This document shows positions 9,292 to 17,462 of a stretch of DNA of 64,000 bases, one piece after another (the first letter of the stretch is position 1; each line of letters opens with the position of its first letter). Source of the stretch: Bacteroidota bacterium (GTDB lineage Bacteria > Bacteroidota > Bacteroidia > Palsa-948); assembly GCA_016195025.1 (NCBI GenBank), contig JACQAL010000043.1, positions 31,826-95,825 on the forward strand, read 5' to 3'. Under the pieces are notes generated by a model. It was not told the origin of the DNA. It saw only the letters and a list, made by a program, of their open reading frames with translations, and made no database searches. The translations under genes were made by a program, and so were the position numbers.

Positions 9292-10752
9292 TTATTGAAT
9301 AATAATTTTGGAAATAAATTCATGGCTATTAGAATACACCTTAAGAAAATAAATTCCTGCAGGGGATTTTTTTTCAATCATAAATTGTTTTTGCCCAGGA
9401 GCGATTTTATTTCTTTCAATCAATTCCCCAAAAAGATTAAAAATTTCGTAATGCATTTCCGTACTACCAAGAGGTTCAGGAATACAAACAGTAGCCGTAG
9501 AAACAAGGGGATTTGGAAATACAAGAATGTTATTCTTTATTGACAGTATTTGATTTATTCCAGTAGTTGTAAAACCAGCACTATCCGTTTTAACAAGGAA
9601 AATTGAGTAAGGAGCCCAACTGTCGCTTTCACCAGTAACAATGTAACCGCCATCGTTTGTTTGTCGGATAAAATATCCTAAATCAGGACCGCTTCCTCCA
9701 AAGTTTTTGGTCCATAAAGTATCTCCAAGATTATTCGTTTTGATTAAATAAACATTACCATAACTATTTGGAGGCATTGCAATGCTTCCGCCCATAATAT
9801 ATCCACCATCATTTGTCTGCTGAACCGAATAAGCGTTGTTAGAAACAAGTGTATCATATTTTTTTGTCCACAAAGTATCGCCTACAGAATTTGTTTTTAC
9901 CAGATAAGAAACAAGATTACCAGTAGAAGAAATGGTTTGTATCCCCGCAATTATATAGCCGCCATCAGTAGTTTGCTGAACAGAAAAACCGCGCGCCTGA
10001 TTGCTACCTTTAAAAACTTTTGTCCATAGTGTATCACCCGCTGAATTAGTTTTAATTAAATATGCATCTATTTCTCCGGGGTTAGAACTAAAAGTATATC
10101 CCGTAATAATATAACCGCCATCTGTTGTTTGCTGTAAAGAAGTTCCCACATCAGCATCTGTCCCTCCAAAAGTTTTGGTCCATGCAGTATCGCCACTGGA
10201 GTTGGTCTTGACTAAAAAGACATCATTACTTCCCGCGCCTTTTGCTGAGGTGTAACCACAAACGATATAGCCGCCATCAGTGGTATTCTGAATGCATTCA
10301 GAAACGTTGGCGCCCATTCCTGCGGTAATTGTTTTCGTCCAAGCCGTGTCACCATTTTTATCAGTTTTTAATAACCATATTTTGCTATTGGTAGATGAAA
10401 TAGCATCCTTGTCTCCTACAGCAATAAATCCGCTATCGGGTGTTTGCTGAATAAATGTTCCGCCATCGTTATTTGTACCTCCATAAGATTTTAACCATTT
10501 GAGATTTCCTACAGAATCAGTTTTTAAAATAACAACATTGTTATTGCCTGCATAAACAGAATGAGTCCCTGTAATTATATACCCTTCGTCAAAAGTTTGC
10601 TGCACACACTGCCCGCTATAACAATTAATAGTATCGTAGTATTTTTCAAAAGTGATTTGAGCAAAACAGTTGGCAGTTGGCAGTAAGCAGTTGGCAAAAA
10701 ATACAAAAGAGAAAACAAAAGAAGAAAAAAATATTTTTACCTGCCTGCGCAT
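9292..10752 (-). CDS. T9SS type A secreted repeat protein
   Basis: A 486-residue protein with a signal peptide ending near CFAQ. About eight roughly 50-residue repeats contain TxDGGYIIxGxT and LIKTNSxGDTLWTK, which probably fold as a propeller. A type A sorting domain follows from about residue 405 (NILVFPNPLVSTATV) to the final KIIIQ. It is the paralogue of the upstream neighbour and shares its promoter design. The signal peptide contains repeated TTGGCAGT-like words (10672-10700), giving LLPTANC. The ligand and role at the cell surface are unknown. Confidence 0.8.
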   Translation of the reverse strand: MRRQVKIFFSSFVFSFVFFANCLLPTANCFAQITFEKYYDTINCYSGQCVQQTFDEGYIITGTHSVYAGNNNVVILKTDSVGNLKWLKSYGGTNNDGGTFIQQTPDSGFIAVGDKDAISSTNSKIWLLKTDKNGDTAWTKTITAGMGANVSECIQNTTDGGYIVCGYTSAKGAGSNDVFLVKTNSSGDTAWTKTFGGTDADVGTSLQQTTDGGYIITGYTFSSNPGEIDAYLIKTNSAGDTLWTKVFKGSNQARGFSVQQTTDGGYIIAGIQTISSTGNLVSYLVKTNSVGDTLWTKKYDTLVSNNAYSVQQTNDGGYIMGGSIAMPPNSYGNVYLIKTNNLGDTLWTKNFGGSGPDLGYFIRQTNDGGYIVTGESDSWAPYSIFLVKTDSAGFTTTGINQILSIKNNILVFPNPLVSTATVCIPEPLGSTEMHYEIFNLFGELIERNKIAPGQKQFMIEKKSPAGIYFLKVYSNSHEFISKIIIQ

Positions 10753-10776
10753 GGAGGAAGGATTGAAACAACGCTA

Positions 10777-10806
10777 CAAACGTAAGAATATTTTTTTGAA
10801 AAACAA
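10777..10806 (-). promoter_or_regulatory. Promoter TTG-N19-TAnnTTTG of the 9292-10752 gene
   Basis: On the minus strand a TTG (10804-10806) is followed after exactly 19 nt by TACGTTTG (10777-10784), matching the Bacteroidota housekeeping promoter consensus. The start codon is 24 nt downstream of the -7 box. Confidence 0.75.
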
Positions 10807-10856
10807 ACTGCAATAAGAATAAAGATTAATTTTTTCATGTGGTTGTAATTTAAAGA

Positions 10857-12293
10857 TTACTGTATGATGAATTTTCCGCTGAACAGGAATTTTGTTTTAC
10901 TTGTTACAGCATAAAAATAAATTCCGGCAGAAAGCCCCTCTTTGTAAAAACTGGTCATTGCATTTGTAATTTTAATATTTCTTATTTCCTTACCCATGCT
11001 ATCAAACACTTTCATTTCCGCTTCAGGCCAGAGATTAATATTGTTAATATATAAAACTGATTTTTCGGAAAACGGATTGGGAAACAGTATTCCTTTTACT
11101 TCCTGTGCCTCATTAGAGAATATACTTGTAAGCGTATCTGAAATTTTTACGAGATATAAATCTAAATCTCCATTACCAAAACTATATGTGTTGCCTCCTA
11201 AAATTAGCGAACCATCGGATAAGTGTTTTATAACAACAAAGCCATCAGGAGAATTTCCACCAATTAAAACAGACCAGATTTGATTGCCGTTCGTATCGGT
11301 TCTAACCACATAACCATCCCTGTTTTTTGCTCCAAAACTATCTGTCCAACCGGCTATGGCATAGCCACTATATACTTTAATTGCATCATAAGAATATTCT
11401 CCTGCAGGTCCGCCATACGTTTTTATCCATACAGCATTACCATTGCTATCAGTTTTTACAGTATACATGTTTTCCATCACCGAAGGAAATTTTCCTTCTT
11501 CTCCGGTAGCAATAAATCCTTTATCGCTTGTTTCATAAATTGAATATGCCGATTCCCAAAGCGTATCAACGCCAAAAGTTTTTGCCCAAAGCGTATCTCC
11601 GTTGCTATCCGTTCTGATTAAAAATATGTCAGTATAAGTAGTATCTGAAAAACTCCGCGTTTCTCCAGAAAGTATAAATCCTCCATCTTTTGTTGTATTG
11701 AGTGAATGATACTCTGTAATATCAGCTTTTGAACCCCCATATTTCTTTGACCAGAGCATATTGCCATTTGAATCAGTTCGGATTAATCTTATATCATTTC
11801 CATCAGGATAGCCGGGTAGACCGCCTTCCGTACCCACCACTGCATAACCGCCATCAGATAATTGCACTACGCCTGAACCCCAGTTGCAGCAAATTGTTCC
11901 TCCGAATCTTTTCACCCATTGGGGGTTTCCGCTTCCATCGGTTTTTAATAATCCTATCGAATATTGCCCGGTTGTTGTATCCCAGAATTGCCCTGTTATT
12001 ATATATCCATAATCATTGGTTTCTTTAATATCGTATGCGTATTCGCCCCAATTAATGATTCTGGTCCACAAGGAATCACCGTTAGAATCGGTTTTTACCA
12101 AATAAATGTTATAGGTAGGTTTTGTGTAACCAGCTAATATATATCCGCCATCGCTTGTTTCAGAAACAGAATATAAAGCATCTTCTCCTGTACCGCCAAA
12201 AGTTTTCTGCCATAATATATTTTGGGAAAAAGAAAAATTTTTACAGAAGGAAAATAATAAAAGACAAAAAAGTATTTTTAATTTCTTGCGCAT
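10857..12293 (-). CDS. T9SS type A secreted repeat protein
   Basis: A 478-residue protein if started at the ATG at 12293, which opens a clean signal peptide (MRKKLKILFCLLLFSF, cleavage near FSFSQ). An in-frame ATG six codons upstream is less likely because the promoter lies just above. Repeats of the form TxDGGYILxG and LIRTDSNGDTLWxKTFG fill about residues 25-390, and a type A sorting domain begins near GILFPNPFSEKSV and ends in GKFIIQ. It is the close paralogue of the next gene downstream and is transcribed from a near-identical promoter. The function beyond surface display is not recognisable. Confidence 0.8.
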   Translation of the reverse strand: MRKKLKILFCLLLFSFCKNFSFSQNILWQKTFGGTGEDALYSVSETSDGGYILAGYTKPTYNIYLVKTDSNGDSLWTRIINWGEYAYDIKETNDYGYIITGQFWDTTTGQYSIGLLKTDGSGNPQWVKRFGGTICCNWGSGVVQLSDGGYAVVGTEGGLPGYPDGNDIRLIRTDSNGNMLWSKKYGGSKADITEYHSLNTTKDGGFILSGETRSFSDTTYTDIFLIRTDSNGDTLWAKTFGVDTLWESAYSIYETSDKGFIATGEEGKFPSVMENMYTVKTDSNGNAVWIKTYGGPAGEYSYDAIKVYSGYAIAGWTDSFGAKNRDGYVVRTDTNGNQIWSVLIGGNSPDGFVVIKHLSDGSLILGGNTYSFGNGDLDLYLVKISDTLTSIFSNEAQEVKGILFPNPFSEKSVLYINNINLWPEAEMKVFDSMGKEIRNIKITNAMTSFYKEGLSAGIYFYAVTSKTKFLFSGKFIIQ

Positions 12294-12316
12294 GAGGTGT
12301 AATTGAAACAACGCTA

Positions 12317-12346
12317 CAAACCTAACAATATTTTTTTAAAAAACAA
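12317..12346 (-). promoter_or_regulatory. Promoter TTG-N19-TAnnTTTG of the 10857-12293 gene
   Basis: Minus-strand TTG (12344-12346), a 19-nt spacer and TAGGTTTG (12317-12324). The 47 bp from the -33 box through the leader differ at only about three positions from the promoter at 10760-10806. Confidence 0.75.
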
Positions 12347-12409
12347 ACGGAGGAGGGAATAAAGAATAAGGTAAAAGGTATAAGGCGGAAGGAAGCCGGC
12401 TTTCACTAT

Positions 12410-12841
12410 TCATCCCTTCCCCGGTTTTTTCGGAAAGCGGGTTTCATCTTTCTTTTCTACGGGCAGCGGAAGCATGTCAAACACTACTGTCTGACAGGTG
12501 ATGTAAAAAAACTTATTAAGTTTTTTCCAGCTTGGTTTGGAAGGGCGCATGTCGGTAGTCGGTTGAAATTTGTCGAATAAAATATTCCACCATGTTTCAT
12601 AGTTGTTTTCCATCCATGCCAGCAGTTGCTCGTGGTTTTCAAATTCATGAATAAGAAACACCAGTCCGGCTCCGTTATCATCCATCGGTTCCCAGTCAAT
12701 GCCTGTCTGCCTGAACGCCAATTTGTAAAATAACTCAGTGGGTACTGCATGAATTATGGCCCGGTTTACAAATTCCATGTACATTTTTTCATTAACGGAT
12801 AAGCACCGCAAATATTTTGCCATTTGCCGGTTACTCGGCAA
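12410..12841 (-). CDS. Hypothetical protein, 143 aa
   Basis: An unrecognised soluble protein with no signal peptide or membrane segment. It has a Trp-rich central part (LLAWMENNYETWWNILFD) and a Lys/Pro-rich tail. An alternative start is six codons in (ATG at 12823, MAKYLRC). A CGGTTACTC direct repeat surrounds the start (about 12829 and 12851). It stands alone between the T9SS genes and the divergent cassette gene at 13230. The codon bias looks like a real gene, but no family is assigned. Confidence 0.55.
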   Translation of the reverse strand: MPSNRQMAKYLRCLSVNEKMYMEFVNRAIIHAVPTELFYKLAFRQTGIDWEPMDDNGAGLVFLIHEFENHEQLLAWMENNYETWWNILFDKFQPTTDMRPSKPSWKKLNKFFYITCQTVVFDMLPLPVEKKDETRFPKKPGKG

Positions 12842-13229
12842 AACGACCGGTTACTCAACGAGCAATTGCCTGCCAAAGTTTTAGACGAGCGCGGGTGTTT
12901 CTCCTATGAGAATAGGAGTTTCTTCCATGAATGAGGCAAATTCCCCTATGAGAAAAGCAATTTCCATAGGGGAAATTCAGAGTTTGGCACACTGTTGGAT
13001 ATAGGTATGCTTAACTGCGAACTGTAAAACTAAAAACAGGGAACAGTAAAAAAGATGAGAGAGAAAAAGTACACAACAAAAATTCCCTGCGATGGCAGGG
13101 AAGAACGGAGTACCCCCGATAACAACAGGGGTTGTCAATCCTTCCGTTCCGTAAACAGGCAGCGTGCCGGTTTTAAATTCAACAGTGAAGCGGAATGTGC
13201 GGAGGGTAAAGTGAAAGGAGATATAAAAA
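12842..13229 (+). promoter_or_regulatory. Long regulatory leader of the 219-aa cassette gene
   Basis: A 388-bp stretch without a gene. It holds a small hairpin CTCCTATGAGAATAGGAG (12901-12918) and an inverted repeat TTCCCCTATG...CATAGGGGAA (about 12951-12973). A TTGGCACACTG element (12984-12994) has the -24 half of a sigma54 promoter, while the -12 half is degenerate. Two GC-rich hairpins (13085-13100 and 13112-13129) follow. The end, GTGCGGAGG...GAAAGGAGATATA (13197-13225), includes a strong Shine-Dalgarno 9 nt before the ATG, unusual for this phylum. The same order of parts recurs at 37168-37434. Confidence 0.5.
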
Positions 13230-13889
13230 ATGGCAAAACAGAAAAAAGCGACTGAAACCACTTCGAAGAAGAAGTTGGATTTTATTCCCAAAAGGAAAGG
13301 CAACCGCATTCTCTGGTCAACGAACATGCGCGCGAAAATTCAAACGCATGGTCCGAACCTCAGTTTGACAGGACAGGAAGTTACCGATAGCGTCAACTTT
13401 ATTGACGGCTATACGAATACCGAAGCCGCGCTCGATGCCGTTAAAGTGGATGCACATAATAAATCCAAAGCGGTAAAGAACGCGCTGAAGGCAATGACTT
13501 CCGACCTGCGCAAAAAAGCCAAACGCATGAAAAACTGCAATGGCTATACCGATGCGATTGGCAAAGACCTGGAAATTGAAGGCGCTGAGCACCTGGCTCA
13601 TCTTGATTTGTACAAACCGAAAATCAGGAAAGCGTTCATAGATTCCGGTTTTGTGCACATCTTAGCGATGAAAGGAGATGCCGAAGCATACAACGTGTAT
13701 GCCCGCCTGAAAGGTCAGACAGCGTGGATGCTGATTGGCTCCAAGGTGAAGTACACGCCTTTTGTGGATAACCGCTTGTTGTCAACCCCCAACGTTCCCG
13801 AAGAACGGGAGTACAAACTCCATGGCGTATTCGGTGACCGTGAAATCGGGCTCGACAGCAGCATAGCATCTATTGTGTATGGAGGATAA
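13230..13889 (+). CDS. Hypothetical cassette protein, 219 aa
   Basis: An unrecognised, probably cytoplasmic protein. The first 30 residues are basic (AKQKKATETTSKKKLDFIPKRK). A helical part with VKNALKAMTSDLRKKAKRMK follows. The C-terminal third (about 130-219) has a beta-rich pattern with TAWMLIGSKVKYTPFVDNR and PNVPEEREYKLHGVF, resembling a degenerate fibronectin-III-like domain; that resemblance is only from the sequence pattern. The ATG is fixed by a strong AAAGGAG 9 nt upstream. The gene is followed by two identical hairpin repeats. It shares leader and terminator modules, but not its protein sequence, with the gene at 37435. Confidence 0.65.
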   Translation: MAKQKKATETTSKKKLDFIPKRKGNRILWSTNMRAKIQTHGPNLSLTGQEVTDSVNFIDGYTNTEAALDAVKVDAHNKSKAVKNALKAMTSDLRKKAKRMKNCNGYTDAIGKDLEIEGAEHLAHLDLYKPKIRKAFIDSGFVHILAMKGDAEAYNVYARLKGQTAWMLIGSKVKYTPFVDNRLLSTPNVPEEREYKLHGVFGDREIGLDSSIASIVYGG

Positions 13890-13935
13890 CCAAGCCGCGA
13901 AAATCAAAACATCATTGTCCGTTAATTCGAACCGT

Positions 13936-14031
13936 GATTGTACCTGACCCCGGAGAAGCATAGTAACCGGGGTTTGGTGTTTTGATTGTACCTGACCCCG
14001 GAGAAGCATAGTAACCGGGGTTTGGTGTTTT
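13936..14031 (+). terminator. Tandem duplicated hairpin after the 219-aa gene
   Basis: Two identical 48-bp units (13936-13983 and 13984-14031). Each has the stem ACCCCGG / CCGGGGT around a 13-nt loop containing GAAGCATAGTA, followed by TTTGGTGTTTT. The T-rich end fits a terminator. The conserved loop (also in the hairpin at 37821) and the exact duplication suggest a further role. Confidence 0.7.
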
Positions 14032-14048
14032 ATGCCCCGCCATCCGAA

Positions 14049-17000
14049 TTACTTCACCACGCTCACATGCCCTATATACTCATGCACCTTGTCAAAAATA
14101 TCGGTAAGTTTCACCTTCCACACATACACATCTTCCTGCACCAGGTCGTTGCTGTTTCCGCCTTCCACCTTTGAATCCCACTTGCAGGCAGAGGACATGC
14201 CGCCCTGCCCGAATTTATCCCAGTCCACATTTTTGCCGGAGTAATGGCAGTCATAAATCATATTTCCCCATCGGTCAAAAATCCAGATATTGTAATCCTT
14301 CACCCCGCGGCTCTTTCCGAAGAAAACATCGTTGATTCCGTCCCCGTTCGGAGTTACGCAGTTGGGAATGTAGAACGAATATTCGGGAGTAAGCGTTACT
14401 TCGTGGCAGGTGCTGTCGTAGCATCCGTGCACATTCTGAACCGATACGCAGACATTAAAGGAATAAAAATCATTGTTAGTCGCCACCGCAGAATAAGAAT
14501 GGGCGGGGTTTGTATTCTGGTTGTTGGAAGAGTTTCCGCTCACCGTGGGCGAGCCGTCACCGAAATCCCATGTCCATTGCGTAACATCATTCGTCCATTG
14601 CGGGCAGAAATAGAATTGCGGGTCATTCACGCTGGCTTCGTTGGTGTTCATGCAAAAGTCAGCATTGGGCCATCCGAAAATGGTAATATAATTTGGCTGG
14701 AATAAAGTATCCTTGCAGCCGTATTGCGTGGTAACAATTAACTGAACGCCATAGGTGCCCGGTATGCTCCAGGAAGAACAGCCGCTTTGCGCAGTGGAAG
14801 TTGCCGGAGTTCCCCCGGGAAAATTCCAGTACCAGTTGGTAAGGATGCCGTCCGTTGATGTTGATAAATCCGTAAAGCAGAATGTCTGGGGAGAGCATCC
14901 GCTGTCGGGTTTTGTAAAAAGGGCGACAGGAGGATTATAAACCGTCACGGGTTTATTCACGGTATCCTTGCATCCCTGCGGAGTGGTAACAATGAGCGTT
15001 ACGGTATAATTGCCGGCTGCGGTAAATACATGCGAAGGATTTTGCAGGGCGGAAGTATTATTTCCCGAACTCGGGTCACCGAAATTCCACGACCACGCGT
15101 TCACAGTGGAAGTGGAACCATCCGTAAAATTAGTGGATGCATTTAAGCACACTGCCGTGCTCGAAAAATTAGCAACCGGAAGCGCGTAATTGGTAACCTG
15201 AAGCGGTGTGGAACTCTGGCATCCGCTGTCTGATGTAACCGTAAGGAAGACAGTGTAGGTATTGGGCGCAGTAAATATATGGCAGGGGTTTTGCAGCGTT
15301 GAAGTGTTGGAAGGCGAACTCGGGTCGCCAAAATTCCAACTCCAGCCCGTAATGCTGCCCGAAAAAATACTTGAACCGTCTGCAAAACTGGTGCAGCTGC
15401 CGAAACAAACGGGAGTGTAGGTGAAGTTGGCAACGGGCAGCGGGTTCACCACCACCGTTGTAACATTCGAATCTTTGCATCCATAATTATTTGTTACCAC
15501 CAGCATGATCGTGTAAGTACCCGGGCTTCCAAAAGTGGTGGTGGGATTCTGCGAAGTGGAAGAAGACGGATTTCCTCCGGTCATAGTCCAGTTCCATGCG
15601 CTGATGGTATTGTTCCCGGTAGATAAATCAGTAAACGTGGTAAGATTATTAAAGCAAACATTGTTTCCGCTCAGGTTGGCAACGGGAGGCGGATTGAAGG
15701 ATACCGGCATAGAAATAGTAGAAGTGCATCCTCCCTGGCTGGTAACCGTAAGCGAGGCGGTATAATTTCCCGGAGGATATGACACAACAGGATTCTGAGA
15801 AGTAGAGGTTGCCGGATTTCCGCTCGGGAAACTCCAGCTCCACGATACAATCGGGTCGCCTTGTGCTGCCACGGAAGCATCAGTAAACGTGGTGGCTTGT
15901 CCCGCGCACACGGAAGTAACCGTAAATGCCGCCTGCGGTAAGCCATTTACATTAACTGTATGGGTAATGGAAGCCGTGCATCCTGCCGAACAGGTTACAG
16001 TAAGCGTGACGGAATAATTTCCGGCATTGGGATACGTAACCGTTGCAGTGGAAGTAGTGGCGGAAGTGGGATTCCCCCCGGGAAAACTCCAGTTCCATCC
16101 GGTGATGGTTACATTGGAAGGAATTGCCGTACTGCTGTCCATAAAAGTAAACGTGCCGCATTGTCCCGTGAAATTAAAATTCGGCTGCACGGTTGCAGGA
16201 ACATACAGTAAATGAAAGTTACATCCGGACGGCTGCTGAACTTCTACAGTAAGAGTATCTCCCGGCTGGGAAGTATAGGTGATGCATTGCTGTGTTCCCT
16301 GCGGAGGTGGAATTGGGCTGCCATTCACATACCATTGATAAGTATAACTTATATTAGGGTCAACAGGTCCGCATACGGTGGCTGTATTTCCCACGCAGCC
16401 GCCAGCCAGCGAAGCAGTGCCGCATAAAAAGTCCCAATAAGAATAACAAAAATGCCCGCCATAAACGCAATCACAATTTGTTATAACTACATTTAATGTT
16501 TGCCCAACATATTGTGAAAGGTTTACTCCCACCAAGGTCCAGGGTTTATACTGGTCGGAGAACGGATAGGCGCAGCAGGCAGCAGGGTTTACTTTGTAAA
16601 AACCAGGAATACTTGGGCCTCCTGTGTAAATAAGCGGAACGCATTGTACCGGATTACAATTATTATCATAAATAGTAATTTCACAATAAGGTTGTTCGTT
16701 TGGAAGATGCCCCGCATCTTCAATTACGATGGCATAAGCAAAAACAAAATTGGTATCCTGCGCAGTTACATTTAAAGGATAAGTAAGTTGTTCGCAGTTT
16801 GAACCAACACCGCAGTTGTCGCCAATTTTTATGGATTGATTTCCAAAACCCGGGCAAACCACCGGAATAGGCGGGTCGCCTGCATTGGGTCCAGGGGTGT
16901 TGCAGTCAATTCCTGCACCGCTCGTAATATTGTAAAAAGTGGGACTGGTTGCGGGATTTGCATTAGGACCTGGGCCCCATGTAGGAGGATTTGAACCACT

Positions 17001-17360
17001 GTTCGTTCCATTCTGCCATTGCCATGCGCCCCAGCCGCTTTCAACGCCCAAGCCACCGCAAGGGGCGCTTCCGTTTGGTGTGCAATTTCCATTCGTTGCA
17101 TTTGACCACTTATAATTCCCTCCCCGCTGAACCCAGAGTTTCCTTTGCGCAAGCAGTTTATCAATAACAGGTTCAAAAAGACCATCCTCCTTCATTTTTT
17201 TACGGATGGTTGCTTCATCCATCTGGCTGGTTTCATGCGTGGTAATCTGCATGTTTTTTTCTTTGTACTTCACTTCCTGTGCGGTTGCCGTTTGAAAGCA
17301 AAAAAGCGCAATCAGCGCTTCACAGAAAAGAAATCGGGAGAGGGTAAAAACTTTTTTCAT
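14049..17360 (-). CDS. Multi-PKD protein with gliding-motility type B C-terminal domain
   Basis: A predicted surface protein of 1103 residues. The signal peptide starts at the ATG at 17360 (MKKVFTLSRF, cleavage near TATAQ). A Cys/Pro/Gly-rich N-terminal region (to about 400) has several Cys pairs. A series of at least six PKD domains (about 400-950) contains WSWNFGDPSS- or WNWSFPGGNP-type motifs. A C-terminal CHU_C/type B T9SS domain follows, with NCVTPNGDGINDVF and IFDRWGNMIYD. Type B domains direct export by T9SS and shell retention. It is transcribed from the promoter at 17400-17430. An upstream in-frame ATG at 17417 is rejected because it precedes the promoter. Its role is probably adhesion or gliding, but this is inference. 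Confidence 0.85.
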   Translation of the reverse strand: MKKVFTLSRFLFCEALIALFCFQTATAQEVKYKEKNMQITTHETSQMDEATIRKKMKEDGLFEPVIDKLLAQRKLWVQRGGNYKWSNATNGNCTPNGSAPCGGLGVESGWGAWQWQNGTNSGSNPPTWGPGPNANPATSPTFYNITSGAGIDCNTPGPNAGDPPIPVVCPGFGNQSIKIGDNCGVGSNCEQLTYPLNVTAQDTNFVFAYAIVIEDAGHLPNEQPYCEITIYDNNCNPVQCVPLIYTGGPSIPGFYKVNPAACCAYPFSDQYKPWTLVGVNLSQYVGQTLNVVITNCDCVYGGHFCYSYWDFLCGTASLAGGCVGNTATVCGPVDPNISYTYQWYVNGSPIPPPQGTQQCITYTSQPGDTLTVEVQQPSGCNFHLLYVPATVQPNFNFTGQCGTFTFMDSSTAIPSNVTITGWNWSFPGGNPTSATTSTATVTYPNAGNYSVTLTVTCSAGCTASITHTVNVNGLPQAAFTVTSVCAGQATTFTDASVAAQGDPIVSWSWSFPSGNPATSTSQNPVVSYPPGNYTASLTVTSQGGCTSTISMPVSFNPPPVANLSGNNVCFNNLTTFTDLSTGNNTISAWNWTMTGGNPSSSTSQNPTTTFGSPGTYTIMLVVTNNYGCKDSNVTTVVVNPLPVANFTYTPVCFGSCTSFADGSSIFSGSITGWSWNFGDPSSPSNTSTLQNPCHIFTAPNTYTVFLTVTSDSGCQSSTPLQVTNYALPVANFSSTAVCLNASTNFTDGSTSTVNAWSWNFGDPSSGNNTSALQNPSHVFTAAGNYTVTLIVTTPQGCKDTVNKPVTVYNPPVALFTKPDSGCSPQTFCFTDLSTSTDGILTNWYWNFPGGTPATSTAQSGCSSWSIPGTYGVQLIVTTQYGCKDTLFQPNYITIFGWPNADFCMNTNEASVNDPQFYFCPQWTNDVTQWTWDFGDGSPTVSGNSSNNQNTNPAHSYSAVATNNDFYSFNVCVSVQNVHGCYDSTCHEVTLTPEYSFYIPNCVTPNGDGINDVFFGKSRGVKDYNIWIFDRWGNMIYDCHYSGKNVDWDKFGQGGMSSACKWDSKVEGGNSNDLVQEDVYVWKVKLTDIFDKVHEYIGHVSVVK

Positions 17361-17399
17361 GGGATTGAAATAGTTGGGGAATATTTTTTTTAGTGCGAC

Positions 17400-17430
17400 C
17401 AAAGGTAAATTTTGCATAACCCAATGTCAA
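17400..17430 (-). promoter_or_regulatory. Promoter TTG-N20-TAnnTTTG of the PKD protein
   Basis: Minus-strand TTG (17428-17430, in TTGACATT) and TACCTTTG (17400-17407) with a 20-nt spacer. It defines the start codon at 17360. Confidence 0.75.
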
Positions 17431-17462
17431 GTATTTAATGTTATTTTTTAATTCACATTTCT

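Noticed and set aside
12985..13000. Full sigma54 promoter before the 219-aa gene
   Set aside because: Only the -24 half (TGGCAC) matches; the -12 position lacks GC, so I count it only as a diverged copy of the site at 37223.
13055..13255. 66-codon ORF in the cassette leader
   Set aside because: It runs through leader hairpins and overlaps the real start; it has no protein-like composition.
17361..17417. Upstream ATG of the PKD protein
   Set aside because: It overlaps the TTG-N20-TAnnTTTG promoter, so it would not be transcribed from it.
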